Numbered from the stretch's first letter, positions 35,561-47,300 are shown. The stretch: 64,000 bases of DNA from Anseranas semipalmata (GCA_013399115.1 VXAA01007203.1:331562-395561), one strand, 5' to 3'. The notes: generated by a model not told the origin, from the sequence alone. A program made the numbers and translations.

Positions 35561-36984
35561 ATCCACTGCCCCCTGTCTGAGCCATGGGGAGGGCATTGGT
35601 CCTTCCTGCTTCCTTCCCTGAGTTCTCCCTACAAGTCTGTGGGGCTTTCAGGAGTGAAGCGGGGACTGGAGGATACACCAGGGTGTGATGAAGGGGCAGC
35701 AGATGGGATTTTGGCCATGCACGTTACATGGGAAAACTGTCACGAGAAGAGCAAGCTGGGAGAGGCTTTTTGATCCCTAATGCCCACATGGGAATCGATG
35801 ATTTCAATAATTCTAACCACTAATCCCTGGCAATTTTCAAGAGCTTTGATTTTGCATGCTGGTAGAACAGGGGCAGGCTTTGTGGGGTGGGAAAGCCGCA
35901 TGTGCTCAGTGCACCGCCCGCAGCGCATCATCCTGCTGCTCTCTGGGGGTGAGGTCCATGCGGTGCTGGCGAGGCGGAGGGGTGAACCCCTGCGAGTTCC
36001 TCAAGCTGGAGGAGTAGGAAGATGACCTAGGCTGGAATTACAAAGATTTTCCTCAGCTCATTGCGGTCCTGGGGTTGAACTGCCACGCTGGGATGGGATC
36101 TGTGTGCCTCCAGACTCCATCCTGCCCTGTGCCCAAAAGCATTTCTATCCTTAACCTCCTCTGTTTTCATAGCTGAACAGCTTTGAGGCTGGGCCATTGA
36201 CCCCTGCACCAACAAAGCATTAAAGCGGATGCTTAAGTGTTTCCCAGGACCCAGGGTCTTCCAAGCTTTTCTTTGCATGAAAGCCCCACAACTGCAAAAG
36301 GATTTGTTCCCCAGTCCAAGGGAGAGCAAACCCTGGTGTTTACCTAGGTGCGAACCCCCCTCCTGCACCAGTGCTAAGAGCATCACAGGAAATTTGGGGA
36401 GCAGGGAGGTCCTCGTGCTCTCAGAAAATTGTCACAGTCATGGGGAGGGCTGCAACAAAATCCTTGCTGTGACCCAGCACCCCCAAAAATCCATAGCAGC
36501 CTCCAGAGAGGGCAACGATGTCAAAATCTCAGCCCAACATTTGCAGCATCTCCCCTTTAAGATATGTGAGCATCTAGGTGAGACCCCAGCCCCATCCCAG
36601 CTGGGGATGGGAAATGACAGAGAAGCAGAGGGTGACAACACCCTGTCCCCATCAGCCTCTCCAGTCCCAGCATCCCCTGTGTGCATCTGAGCCCATGCTA
36701 ACGTGCTCTTCCTCACTGGGAGGGAGAGAAATTGGCTGAATCACCTCCTCTGCCTCGACCAGACCCCTGTCCCGCTTCTCCCCATTGCAACCCAACCTGG
36801 GGGGTGCTTGCACATCCACAGAGGGGTCAGTGGGTGCCGGTGCTCGCAGGCCAGGGCAGATCCCCATGGCTAATGCTATAATCCTCCTCCCTTTCAGGCA
36901 GCAGGAAGGCCCCAGCCGGCAGGATCCTGGTGCAGACAGGGTGTAAAGAGCTGTGGCAGCTCCAAAGCAAACACTCCCACATCT
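35561..36984. other. Unique GC-moderate non-coding DNA
   Basis: No gene or mobile element recognised. A small CpG-containing patch (GCACCGCCCGCAGCGC) is at about 35910-35930. Confidence 0.5.
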
Positions 36985-37290
36985 TCATTCCTTCCACCCT
37001 ATTGGCCATTGATTTCAGATAAATATCCGTCCGGCCCTGACAGGGCTCAATTCTCCTAATTATAGCCCTATTGACATGTGATCTTTAGCTGCTCAGCTTG
37101 TCAGGAGCCATCTATCAGGCAGACAGATTTCTTTGGCTCGGGACGAAATGAGATGGGAAGGGGGGAGAAAGGAGGCGACAGGACTGAGGAGGGGGGGATT
37201 TGGCAGGACGGATGTATTAATGTGACCAGGAGATCCTCTGGCCCAGATTTCAGATTATTAACAAAGAGTTTGTGGAGGGCCCTGAACACC
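36985..37290. promoter_or_regulatory. Candidate conserved non-coding block
   Basis: Includes CTCCTAATTATAGCCC around 37054-37069, TTGATTTCAGATAAATATCCG at about 37009-37029, and a second part, TATTAATGTGACC near 37215 and AGATTATTAAC near 37253. A G-rich stretch (AGGGGGGGATTTGG) lies between them. No repeat similarity or good frame. Confidence 0.3.
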
Positions 37291-38159
37291 TACCTTTAGG
37301 GTAGAAGCACAGGGGCAGAGTTAAGGTTATGACTTTTTACTTTGGGCACAAAGTGTGGATCACTGCAAAGGATTGTCATGCACAGAGTGCGCATATTTCA
37401 CAGCTCTTTCCTCTTCACACACACATGAACAGACTTTCCCAGGTCTGTGCAACCCAGAAATAGCAAAGATGACTCCTTCCAGACAACGCTTACCATCAGC
37501 CATTGCTTTCTGCAGTGGAGGAACTCCTTGCTGCAGGACATTAAACGTTTATGTGGATAACGGGCTGAAAAATCCACCCCCTGCCATTAATACAGAGGCA
37601 ACATCTCTTGTTCTAGAAATTCGTGGGTGCACGCTGTTGGCAGAAGGGTGAGCTCTCTGGGAGCGCAGCGTTTGTTTGTCCCACCTTGCATTTCCCCAGA
37701 CATCAGCCGTGGGCAGATGTCAGAGGCAGAACATGGAGCAAGACAGAGCCTGGGCTTAACCAGCTCTGGAGAGGAGAAAGCTGCTGCCTAGGACTTGAAA
37801 GACAGAGCTAGGGCTTGTACCTGAACTGGACCCACTGGGAGGCAGGGGGACATGGCCAGGAGACCTGAATGGGGACACACATACCTTCCCCAGCCTTTCT
37901 TGTAATGCTCTTATAGCTGGACTGCACTGGTGCAAAAACCAACCTGTCTGGGGACCGTCTTGGTGATTTCTCCCATTGTATGGGCTGCATGGGATAGCCA
38001 AGACGCTCTGTAGACTGGAAATTGCTGCTTGCATCACCCCCAGAGCCCAGCAATGAAGGAGTACATCCATATCCCTTTTCCCTGGCCATTTTTTCTCATA
38101 CGCTCTGGATGAGCACGCCGCCTTGGTGGTGATGCTGTTACAGAGGGGCTGCAGCCTAC
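37291..38159. other. Unique non-coding DNA
   Basis: Nothing recognisable apart from short open frames. Confidence 0.5.
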
Positions 38160-38520
38160 AAGCCCATCGTCAGCCAACATTGCAAAGCGGTGAGGGGCCG
38201 GCACTCAGTCAGCGATCAGGGAAAGAGCCCGGTTAGCTGACTCATATCCTGGTCGGCACGTCTCTGTATTGTGAAAGGACCCAGCCAGCCGGAGTGTCTG
38301 GAGATAACAGCCTTTACCGGGGAGCTCTGAGAGCGCAGGGTTCATTTACAAAGCTGGGCTTATTTGTGCCGGGATGGCTCTCTCTGTATCTGCATTATCG
38401 ATCCGCTCCCCCCGTCTGCAGTATCAGCCCATCCATGGAGATAGCTGTCTGCAGAACCTGCTTCCATCCGGCTCGGGTATCCGGTATATGAACAGCAAGG
38501 ACCGGCTTTGCGGAAGTGCT
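38160..38520. promoter_or_regulatory. Candidate conserved non-coding block
   Basis: CpG-containing, unique sequence (AAAGCGGTGAGGGGCCGGC, TTAGCTGACTCATATCC, GCATTATCGATCCGC). It contains a TGACTCA AP-1 type site at about 38238-38244. No repeat or gene similarity. Low-confidence regulatory candidate. Confidence 0.25.
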
Positions 38521-38607
38521 GAGCGCTCAGAAAACCCAGCTCTGGTGGAAAAAGCAAGGTCCCAAGCAGCTCTCATCTCTCTCCCGGTGGGAAAGGAGAA
38601 ACTAGGT

Positions 38608-38720
38608 CTATTCTGCTGCTAGGGAAACTGAGGCACGGGAAGATGGAGTGATTTCCCAGCGTTTTTTGGTGCTCAGTTCAACAGCCTCAACAGAGTCACG
38701 CAGCTCTCATCTCTCAAATT
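38608..38720 (+). repeat. Possible MIR-like SINE remnant
   Basis: GGGAAACTGAGGCACGGGA followed after a short gap by 'gtgatttcccagc' resembles the MIR 3' core (GAAACTGAGGC..AGAG..TGACTTGCCC). The right part is poorly matched. Confidence 0.35.
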
Positions 38721-40362
38721 TCCTTTCCTTCGGTCCATGCAACAACACTGCATTGAGAGAGACAGGACTGCTGCATTTCAATGATGCAAGAGATGCATCA
38801 CGGATGGAGAAGAGTCACCATGGAGCAGTCTGGAGCTGCTGAGCTGCATATCTGGGTGCTGCTCCACAGCTCCATGCCATGGCTGGACCTAGCCCATGCC
38901 AGGGATGTTGAAAGGGGCCTCCCTTCATGAGCATCTCCCATATTGCCAAGGCTCCTTGGCATCACTGTTGACGCACTACATGGATTCACCAAGGAAGACA
39001 GCTCAGGGTATTTGGGATGGGATAGGTCACGCATGTAACCATCTTATGTGGTGCAGCCAGGGCTGCAAGACAACTGCATGGCATTCCAGCAGAATGGCCA
39101 GAGGTCGCCGTTCCAAAGGTGTTTTGGAGTACAGAGATGCAGCCATTTGCCTAAAAGCATCCGGCACCACTGGCCCTATGCAGCCCCATTTTGGAGGGCA
39201 GAAAAGGAGTTGGAGAGAAAGCAAGGGCAGAAATCACTGGAAAGAGCATCAGTCTTTTAATAGCACAATCTTTTCTCCTGCACCCTGCAGAGAGCCCAGC
39301 CCAGCGTCCCCAGCTGGGTTCCCCAGGGCCACCCTGCCATGGAACAGGGTCATCCAGAGCATCTCCCCTCCTCCTGTCCATGCCAATCCCCCATGTGCCC
39401 CAAAATAATCCTCTTCCATCATCTGCAGGATGGCAGAGTCCTACAGGTAAGGAGCAGGCATGTTTAAGGCCAGTAATGTGCTCACTGTGTGGCTCAGGAT
39501 CTCTGCAGGGATTTTGGATACACCTATAGCTGGTTCCCATGTCACATTTATAGCTGCCATGTATACATTTATTCCCATGCATACATTCTTAGCCAGTTCC
39601 TGTATTTTCCACTTTCCATTTTGCTGGAATCCTTCTACCTGCACACCAGAAAAACTTCCCAAAAGACAAGTTTATTGCCTCACATGGGACCCTCTGAGAA
39701 TGGACACACAGCCCCTGAAAAGTTTCATTTTAACTCTTCAGAAGCCTCACTGATATGAATTCCTACTTCCTAGACCCCCTCCAATTCTTCCAGTGTCCAA
39801 GCAAAGCCTTGCTTTCAGATGGCCCAAAGCAGAAACAGAACGACACCCTTCTTATCAGATCAAATGTTGCTTAAACTAGAATTTCTTTTATGCCTCAATT
39901 AAGTGTAAATTTCAGGGAAAAAAAAAAAAAAAAAAAGAGGACACTTCAGTTCAGCCCTGAGAGAGCTGCTGGCAAAAGAAGTACCCCATTGCTGCATCAT
40001 TTCAGCACCCCCAGCCTGAACTTTGCAGGCACACAACGTCTGCTTCTCCGGGGGTTTAATCCCAGATGTAAGTCCGTATGTAAACTCGGGAAGTCTGGAC
40101 AACATGGGGCTAATGGTAGGCATGAGCTAAGGCAGGGACAAAACAATTTGGCTGCTCTAGAGGAAAGCAAAGAGGGTGCATAGGAATGGAAATCTGGGCA
40201 GAGGCTGTTTGATTCCAATGGTGTAAGTCGTCCCCCAGCTCCTCTGCTCCTTCCCTCCATCCTCAGAGCAGGACCAAATCAACATTTTGTCCCTGGGAAG
40301 TTAAAATGCAGCACGCACTCATTACGCAGAGGGAAATGGCAATCGCAATGTGCAAGTGAAGG
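38721..40362. other. Unique non-coding DNA with A19
   Basis: A run of 19 A is at 39918-39936. Open frames up to 170 codons have no recognisable domain. No RNA gene. Confidence 0.5.
39918..39936. repeat. Poly-A tract
   Basis: Nineteen consecutive A residues without a recognisable transcript-like body upstream. Confidence 0.85.
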
Positions 40363-40385
40363 ATGAGACCCCTTAAGGGTCTCAT
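40363..40385. repeat. 9-bp-arm hairpin
   Basis: ATGAGACCC and GGGTCTCAT are perfect reverse complements around CTTAA. Short and of unknown relevance. Confidence 0.7.
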
Positions 40386-41499
40386 TCTCCTCGTGTACTA
40401 GCCTGACACCACCATGGTACCACTGGCTCCGGGGTAAATTATTGTGATTTATGCAGGGTCAGCCTCATAAAGTAAAAATAAAAATGAGGCTTTAATGCAC
40501 ACACATGCCCTCTGGGCTGACTTTGCTTCACCTGGACGCCCACTTGGGCATGGCAAATGTAATGTCCCAGGCCAGGTTGCCCATCCCAGGCTGGAGACAC
40601 TTCAGCCCAGCATCTCACCAGCCTGTGGGGCAGCGGGCACTGAGTCAGCATCCCCATCCTGCCCTCTCCATGTGTGACATTCATCCTGGGGAGGGGGAAA
40701 AAAAACACCACTCAACCCACAAGCATCTGACCACTCCACACAGAAAAGCGCATCCACTCCCCTTCGCCGCTGGCAGGAGCACCGGCAGATCCTTCACTTT
40801 AATGTAAACTGAGTTTTAGCACTGGCCCCGGGCTCTGCCATTTATCTACAAGGCTCTGAGTCGCGGGTGAGCAGAGTTAATAAATCCGCTCATGTGCCGC
40901 CTGTAATCAGGCTGGTAAATAAAGCGGAGCTGTCAGGGAACAGGGACCAAGCACAGTGGCCAATGCCACCAGGCTCCTTGGGTTTGGGGGTGTCATATTG
41001 GTTTTGTCCTCGCCATGGGGAGCTGGGTGGGCTATCCAGCGCCATCTGCCCATCCTGCAGCCCGGGGTCACCATCAGCTGTTTTTTTCGAGGGTGGAAAT
41101 TGCTTTCTCCTAGGCTGGAACAAGCCCCAAGTAGTGCCTGGAACCCTTTATTTTTAATTCTCCTCCATAGATGGAGAAAGCTTTTCCACCAAAAAAAAAT
41201 TACCATCAAGGTTCTAAAACGACCCAACACTTTGTAACCTATCCCTTTGCCTTCACGATGGGTACTAAACCCAGCAGTGGATCAACTTCATTTTTCTTCC
41301 CTCCATATTCACGCTGTATTTCCCTGCCAGTGGCCCCACCAACCCAAGCTGCCTTGCCAGGGCTGGGAGCCCTGTAGGGAAAATGATTTAATCCCTAAAG
41401 AGATTTAGCTCTATTTCCCAGCCAGCCAGCAGTCCAGCATGTGACAATGAGCATCTTCCCCCAGGACAGGGCTGAGAAGCAGATTTTCCCATGATGGAT
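40386..41499. other. Unique non-coding DNA
   Basis: No gene. The part at about 40830-40940 is unique with preserved CpGs and AATAAATCCGCTCATG and GGTAAATAAAGCGG words and may be conserved. Confidence 0.45.
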
Positions 41500-41538
41500 G
41501 GAAAGATGGATGGATGGATGGAGGGAGGGAGGGAGGGA
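41500..41538. repeat. (GATG)n / (GGGA)n tetranucleotide repeat with G-quadruplex motif
   Basis: GATGGAAAGATGGATGGATG leads into four GGG runs separated by single A residues (41523-41537), a minimal G3N1 quadruplex-type motif on the plus strand. Confidence 0.85.
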
Positions 41539-41597
41539 TCCCAGCTGGGACTAAACTCTCCCATGAGATACCCTGATACATGCAGACCACCTCCCGA

Positions 41598-41690
41598 CTC
41601 TGAGAGGGGAAACTGAGGCACGCCAGCACATCAAGGTCACTTAGTTAATCAGTGGCTTCCTCTAATTGCAAGTGGAGGAAAATCGATTCC
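41598..41690 (+). repeat. MIR-like SINE remnant
   Basis: Reads GGGGAAACTGAGGCACGCC, then 'atcaaggtcacttagttaatcagtggc', then 'aaatcgattccagcc'. This follows the recalled MIR 3' half order (GAAACTGAGGC, AAGGTCACACAGC-TAGTAAGTGGC, GATTCGAACCC). It is the best of the MIR-like hits in the window. Confidence 0.5.
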
Positions 41691-41799
41691 AGCCAAGTCC
41701 CCCGGCAGGCTGGGGTGCTGCAGGGAGGTTCGGCAGGGGAAGATTTCCTGTAAGACAGGAAGTTTTCCTCCCGTTGTGCCCTGCTGTCCCTGTTCTGCT

Positions 41800-41880
41800 C
41801 CGGCTCCGGGAGGCAATCCAAGCGCTACATATCTTTAATTATTAAGCAATCACCCATTGTAGTTACTTATGTGCTGCGGA
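41800..41880. promoter_or_regulatory. Candidate small conserved element
   Basis: CTTTAATTATTAAGCAATCACCC at about 41833-41855 is a dense homeodomain-type word in an otherwise GC-rich neighbourhood. Low confidence. Confidence 0.25.
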
Positions 41881-44449
41881 GCCTCCAGGATGTTCCTGCC
41901 AGCAGTACCAGGGCACAAAGCATCCCCTGATGCTTCCTCTGCAGCGGCTGAATCACGCGGCTCCATTAACTGACGTCCACCAGGCCCGCACACAAGCACA
42001 TCCCCCTGCTCAGGCCCCTTTCCTCTGCCAGTGGCCCCCTCCTCACCGAGCCCCTGGGAGCCGCTGCTACCGATTGCAAAGCAGTTCCAGGAAGGAGGAT
42101 GGAGGTGTGAGTTCATCCGTCATGGCCCGGAAGGAGCCATCAGGCTGGGGAGCATCCTGCAAATCCACTGATCACAGCAGATCTTGGGAAGGACTCAAGA
42201 AAATCTTCCTCGTGCCTTCCTCATGCCTATCAACAGAAGAGCTCCCCATCTCTTTCCCCATGGATCCCACGTACCCCTCAATGGCCAGCCACCAGCTCTT
42301 TTGGGTAGGTTCTGGGGCTTGCCAGCAAGGAGAAAACTGCAATGTTTTTTGCCCAAAAGGACCTTCCACCAGCAGTGTGGGCACCCTTTGTCTTGTGGCT
42401 AAGGCATCCATAAAGGCCTTCCTAAACAGACCCAACATCTCTTGTAGGACAGATTTATTGGGCAGGGAAGCAAGTAGGGATGGGGTGGCTTTAGAAGAAG
42501 CCTCAAGTCAAGGTGCAGCTTGCCCACCACCAAGAAACAACAGCCTGGCATGGGGTACCCCCTGCAAACACAACCCATCTTCCTCTGGTGGTGTGGGCTC
42601 ACAAGCTTTCTCTGTGCTGCTGGTACCAGCTTTTTAAATAGCTGTAACTATGCTGGCACTGTTCTCCTAAAGCATGAGGGACCAGCTTGTGCAAGCAGGG
42701 AGCACAAATGGGTAAGGTGCTCCAAGAACATTTGTCACCACCTTTTAGAGGTTAGCAGTACACCCTCGCCTCTGGCCACCACTGTTGGCACAGTCGGAGG
42801 CCATTTCAAGAACACCCCATCTCCTTTTATCCATAGGCTGTTAAACACCTCTTCTTCCTCCTCTCCATCCCCTAAATCCCTCCAGCACTGAGTTAGTGTG
42901 AAAGATGCTGTGGTGAGAGCATGGGAAGGAGCCTCCTGTCCATAATTATGTGTCCTGGGTGCCACTGTCTTTGCGCATCCCCCGTGACCATTGCTGGCCC
43001 CAGACTGTGCTGATCTCCTCCTCATCTCCACCAGGACCTGTGGAGCAAAGCAGTTTTCAACAGCCCAGGGCAAGGTGAATCCTTTGCCTTCTACTTCCTC
43101 GGAGCTCACGCTCACCAGAAGAGCTGAGCACATATTTTTCATGGAACATCAGAAAAATGTTGTGCATTGCTGGGCAAACTCGAAACGCTTCTGGGGAACA
43201 GAGAGCAGAGCGGCACTTGCAAGGGAAAACTCTTCAGAGGTTTGCAGGTAAACTGGAAAGTCTGGGTTTGGTTTGTGTTATTATCACAGTATGACACATT
43301 GACACAAACATGATTCACGGATTCACATTTGGCTTTGAGAGAGTAAACCTGCCTGCTTCCAAGAGGCATTCTGCTGTTCGCGCATTCACAGATTCTGCAT
43401 TTTTCCCAGATTTGAAGAGTGCCAGTTTTAATGTTCCTTAAACACCATTTCCAAAATTCCAGCATTTTCTGAAGGTCCAGATTCCTCTTGTGATGCACTG
43501 AGCTAACAAGGAAGCCCAAGAAAATGAAAGAGCATAGGTTTGCCCCAGTGTCCCAGGCCGTTCAGCCACTGAGCCATGTGCACAGGATAGTTTAGGAAAA
43601 GGTGTAAAACTAGTGCAAATCTTTCCATGACATTCCCAGACACTAGTATGTGCTCCAGGGCTTCATAAGCCAGAGATAGTTTGCTGGGTGGAACCCACAC
43701 AGGTCTGTGGTCCAACCTTGCACTGCTCCCTCTGGCCAGAGTTTCAGTAAGGAATTAGGCTAGGATTGCGTGATTTTCACCCCAAAAGTGGTCAGCATCC
43801 ACCACTGCACGTGTGCTAGTGCCTGCAGCAGGCCACCAACCACACCAAATCACACTTGCCATGCTTGCCATGCACAAAGGAGAAGCCCCTATGCCAGCAA
43901 TGTAAAATGAGGTGCAGGCTGACCGTGAAGTGTTTTACTGCTGCTCTGCAGATGAAGACGTTTGAATTGAAACATCGCTCTTTAAATCCCTTGAAATAAA
44001 TAGGTCACTTTTTGATTGTGGTGCACTGCTTTTGCTGTTTGATGCAACTCTTCAGCAAAAGTGAGACAAACTCAGTGTTAGTGACCTGGAATTCATTCAT
44101 TGCTTTTTATTCCTTGGCCAAAGACATTTGCTCCCTTCAGCTATCCTCTTTGTCAGATAAATGCCGAATATTTTTCACTACATCCAGCCAAACTCTCACT
44201 TTGGAAAAGCGTGTCTTCTGGGAAGCTTTCAATTTTCCGTCTTTTGGTGCCTTTAGGCAGCTTAGCTTAAACGGTCTCTGCTTATGCAGAAGGATAATTG
44301 GCTGTTCCCAACCAACACCATCCCTTGGACTTCTGTGGACTGCATGGAGCCAGGTAGAGCTCTCCAATCTCCAGCCGTGTGGAATGAACTCCTTCATTTC
44401 CCAGCATGATGGTGGTGAAGAACACCAGGGATTGAAAGAACAGCTGAGA
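41881..44449. other. Unique non-coding DNA
   Basis: No gene; one open frame of 235 codons on plus (from 41930) lacks any domain. The part at 43170-43480 is AT-richer, with related words CACGGATTCACATTTGGC and GCGCATTCACAGATTCTGC about 55-60 bp apart, possibly an ancient repeat or conserved element that I cannot name. Confidence 0.45.
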
Positions 44450-44605
44450 GCTGCTCAACATCTTCACCAGTGACCCAGAGGGAGATGCATTCTCCACAAG
44501 TTCATGGGTGACAGCTAATTAGGAGGGGATCTTGGCACAGTGAAGGGCAGAGCCTTGGTCAGGAGGGACCCTGAGAAGGACTGGGACAGCAGGAGATCAG
44601 TGGAG
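44450..44605 (+). mobile_element. CR1 LINE fragment, ORF2 internal region
   Basis: Reads 'caacatcttcaccagtgac', 'gcattctccacaagttcatgggtgacagcta', 'aggaggggatcttggcaca', 'agagccttggtcaggagggaccctgagaaggactgggacag'. This follows the CR1 ORF2 part that encodes the segment after the FADD box (in good copies 'ctcagcaagtttgctgatgacaccaagctgggagg'). It is decayed and truncated at both ends. Confidence 0.5.
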
Positions 44606-45689
44606 TGACAGTGATCCTCAGCAATGTCCCAGAGGCAGGACATGAGGCCCACCTCTCAAAGAGATTTCCTCGAGAGCACACGCACCCAGATGCATCCCAC
44701 CCTTGGTCACACAGCCCAGCAGCTCCCTGCCCTGTGACACAGGGAGATCTGCTTTATATTTAATGAGATGCGAAGTACAGATGAAACTCTGAACAGACAA
44801 GACCTTAGGCCTGATGCACAGCAACAAATCCAGCATCCTATAGGTCCAGTCCCTGTGGGGGGAGTCTGTCTGCCCACCATTGGATGAGCTCTGTGGATGG
44901 AACTGCAGACAGTGGTGAGAAGACAGGAGACAAGCCCTGGAGCATGGACAGGGCAGAGGGAACCCAGCACTTGGAGGGATCTTGTGATGTGAGGGGCTTG
45001 CTCTGTTGCTCCTTTGGAGGCCACCCAACAAAGATCACTCCTGACCCAGGTGATTCATACCTGACGGCCCCCCGCTAGCATGCAGGGAAGGAAATGGGTC
45101 GGTTTGGACCCATCAGGCAGGTTGCAAAGAGCACTTGTGAGGCTACAAAAGAATATACTTAAAAAAAAAAAAAAAAGATACAATTAAGGAAGACAAAAGA
45201 AGAACCAAATTATGGGCACTCAATTCACAGGTCATAGCCAGAAGTTGTGCTCAGATAGTTTCATATCCTGCCTTATGCTGTAGTGAATATGGACAAGAAG
45301 AACCTGATCCACACAGCCATTTCTGGGGATGTCTGTACCCCCTTCAAACAAGGGCAGCAAGATTTGGTGGAACAGCCAGATTCTGACAGAGCAGTGTCAG
45401 AAAATGGACCCTGGAGAATGGGAGAAGTCCTATGGGTGAAGAACTGCAAAAAGATATGCCACTGTTGTTTCTAAAGGCTGAATCATCCAACTTCCAGCTT
45501 CCACAGTTGAGAAGAAACACATCCAGAGGCTCAAGAGGAGGGAGTTTGCTATGTCCCATTGACATCCATCAGTTTTGCCTTTTTCTGGCTTTGTTAGCCA
45601 ACCCCTAATCACAACATGTTGTTCCTCCATGTCATTTGCAGCAGGTTCTCACCGGTGTCTACAGAGGAGCTCTACATTGCCCTCATCAT
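44606..45689. other. Unique non-coding DNA with A16
   Basis: A run of 16 A is at 45161-45176. No gene or further repeat seen. Confidence 0.5.
45161..45176. repeat. Poly-A tract
   Basis: Sixteen consecutive A residues, followed by GATACAATTAAGG. Confidence 0.85.
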
Positions 45690-45770
45690 TGAGCAGGGGG
45701 GATACCTGAGGCTCAGGGAGGGGAGGTGGCTTGACCAGGGACTCCCACAGCAGAGCTATCATGGGGAATA
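45690..45770 (+). repeat. MIR-like SINE remnant
   Basis: 'tacctgaggctcagggaggggaggtggcttgaccagggactcccacagcag' resembles the MIR core (CTGAGGCTCAGAGAGG..GTGACTTGCCCAAGGTCACACAGC). Short and diverged. Confidence 0.4.
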
Positions 45771-45879
45771 ACATGCCCCAAATCCCCTGCCCTCATCCCT
45801 CATCTGCCTTGCCTTTTCTGGAGAGTGGTGCTTTAGCAGAAGAGCCTGTACAGAAACTCGCCCCTCTGTCCTTCTGGCT

Positions 45880-46060
45880 CTCCACAGGCCTAATTAGCTC
45901 AGACTGCATTTCTAAGGGCCTCATTGGACTCCTGCGTCTCGGGAGGGAGCACACACCACTCAGCGGCCTCAAACAACTTCTTGATGTTAAATTTCCCAAT
46001 CTCCCAGTGCTGAATCCACCTTGAAATTGGTCTTGAAAACTCTCTTTGCAAGCAGGCGGG
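45880..46060. promoter_or_regulatory. Candidate conserved non-coding block
   Basis: Unique sequence with CCTAATTAGCTCAGAC at 45889-45904 and TTGATGTTAAATTTCCCAATC at about 45981-46001. No repeat or gene similarity. It is followed by a purine-rich tract at about 46065-46150. Confidence 0.25.
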
Positions 46061-47039
46061 AAGAAGGCTTAGGAGATGGAAGGAGGAGGAGGGGAGGCCG
46101 GAGGGAAAAGAAATTAGATATATTTTCTGCAAGAGGAAGAATTAAAAGGAAAAAATCATCTCAGCAGTGGAATAATGGAGCTGTCTCTGGGAAATGCCCC
46201 ATTGTGAAGGAGCAGCAAGGAGAGGTAACAGCGGGGAGCAGACATGTGAGGTTTGGTGGCAGCAGGGGGGACTCCAGGAGCTCTGCTGGCAGTAGCAGAT
46301 TGGGCGTCCTGGCCAGGTCAACCCTGGCCAAGGCCAAAGACAAGGGTCCAGAGGGGAGGGTCTAAGCAGGAGGGGTTTAATCTTGATGACGAGAAATATT
46401 AAAAGCTGTTTTCCCATGTGTTTATACTGTGTGTGCATCCAGGGTGCAGGATGGGCTCGTTCCATGGATGGGGTCACAACCTAGACCCGGGGCAGGGACT
46501 ATTCCCATTTCAAGCTCTGGGGACTAGGTTTTTGGGAATTAGGGTGGACAAGAGACAGGGTTTTATCCAAATTGTTGGCATAACTCTGGCTGTTACTGAA
46601 GGATGCTGTCACTTCTGGCTCTCACCAGAGGGGGACAAGAGCAGCATCCCCTTAAAATCAAAGCTCAATAGTCTGGGAGAGGGATTCTCCACTGATGGGA
46701 CTCAGAGACACCAAAGTCGCTACCAGGCCATGCCTTTCCTCAGGAGTCCTGGCAAAACTCTGGAAAAGAGATGGATTGGTGACATCTTCAAAGCTGGAAG
46801 CATTCTTCTCTCAGCCCTGCTGAAGGCAGGGAAACCACCCAACTTCTCTGTCAGATTCCCCTGCGAGAGTGGTTTATAAATCTCCTTTCCAAATACATGA
46901 ACTGATTTGAGGTGATAATTGGAAGGGACCTAAGGGACTGGATACCAGCACTGCCTGCTTGTCATTGCCTACCCCAAGCCATTCTTTTCGGTCGGGGAGG
47001 CTGTTTCTCCTTCCTCTTTTCTCCCCTCACCTCCCCCTT
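46061..47039. other. Non-coding DNA with a purine-rich tract
   Basis: 46065-46150 is almost only A and G on the plus strand. A weak CR1-tail-like phrase near 46913-46946 was too short to call. Confidence 0.5.
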
Positions 47040-47300
47040 GTGTGCTCCAAGCTTGACAGTGACAGGTCAGTCAGTCTGTCACCGCTTATCTTTGGATACT
47101 TTTAGAGTCACTCTAATGACAGCACACCTCTCTGCTGAGCCGCTGAGCTGCGGCAATAAAAGCCTCTTAAAGCCAGCAGCCCTTCTGAGCAAAGTGGCTG
47201 GCCCGCCGCCGGGGCCCTTCCTTCCCCCTGGAAATGGCATCCGGCCGATTAGCCCCGCCACCCGTGACAAGAATCGGACATGAAGCCTTCACCTTTTAGC
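47040..47300. promoter_or_regulatory. Candidate conserved non-coding block with palindrome
   Basis: Contains a 15-bp palindrome TTAGAGTCACTCTAA at 47102-47116 beside ATGACAGC, and a CpG-rich part (CCCGCCGCCGGGGCCC, CATCCGGCCGATTAGCCCCGCC) at about 47200-47260. The mix of AT-rich factor-like words and retained CpGs differs from the flanks. Regulatory role is inferred only. Confidence 0.3.

Noticed and set aside
34550..40385. Hairpins resembling bacterial intrinsic terminators
   Set aside because: The genome is a vertebrate one; the stems are short and not followed by a transcription-related context.
41930..42637. 235-codon plus-strand open frame
   Set aside because: No recognisable domain or repeat; composition matches local base bias, and there is no supporting start or splice context.
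1626..45176. Many A or T runs of 13-20 bases as tails of processed pseudogenes
   Set aside because: None has recognisable mRNA-like sequence next to it; they look like ordinary homopolymer tracts.
46913..46946. CR1 tail-like 'ttgaggtgataattggaagggaccta'
   Set aside because: About 25 bp of similarity with no flanking CR1 sequence.
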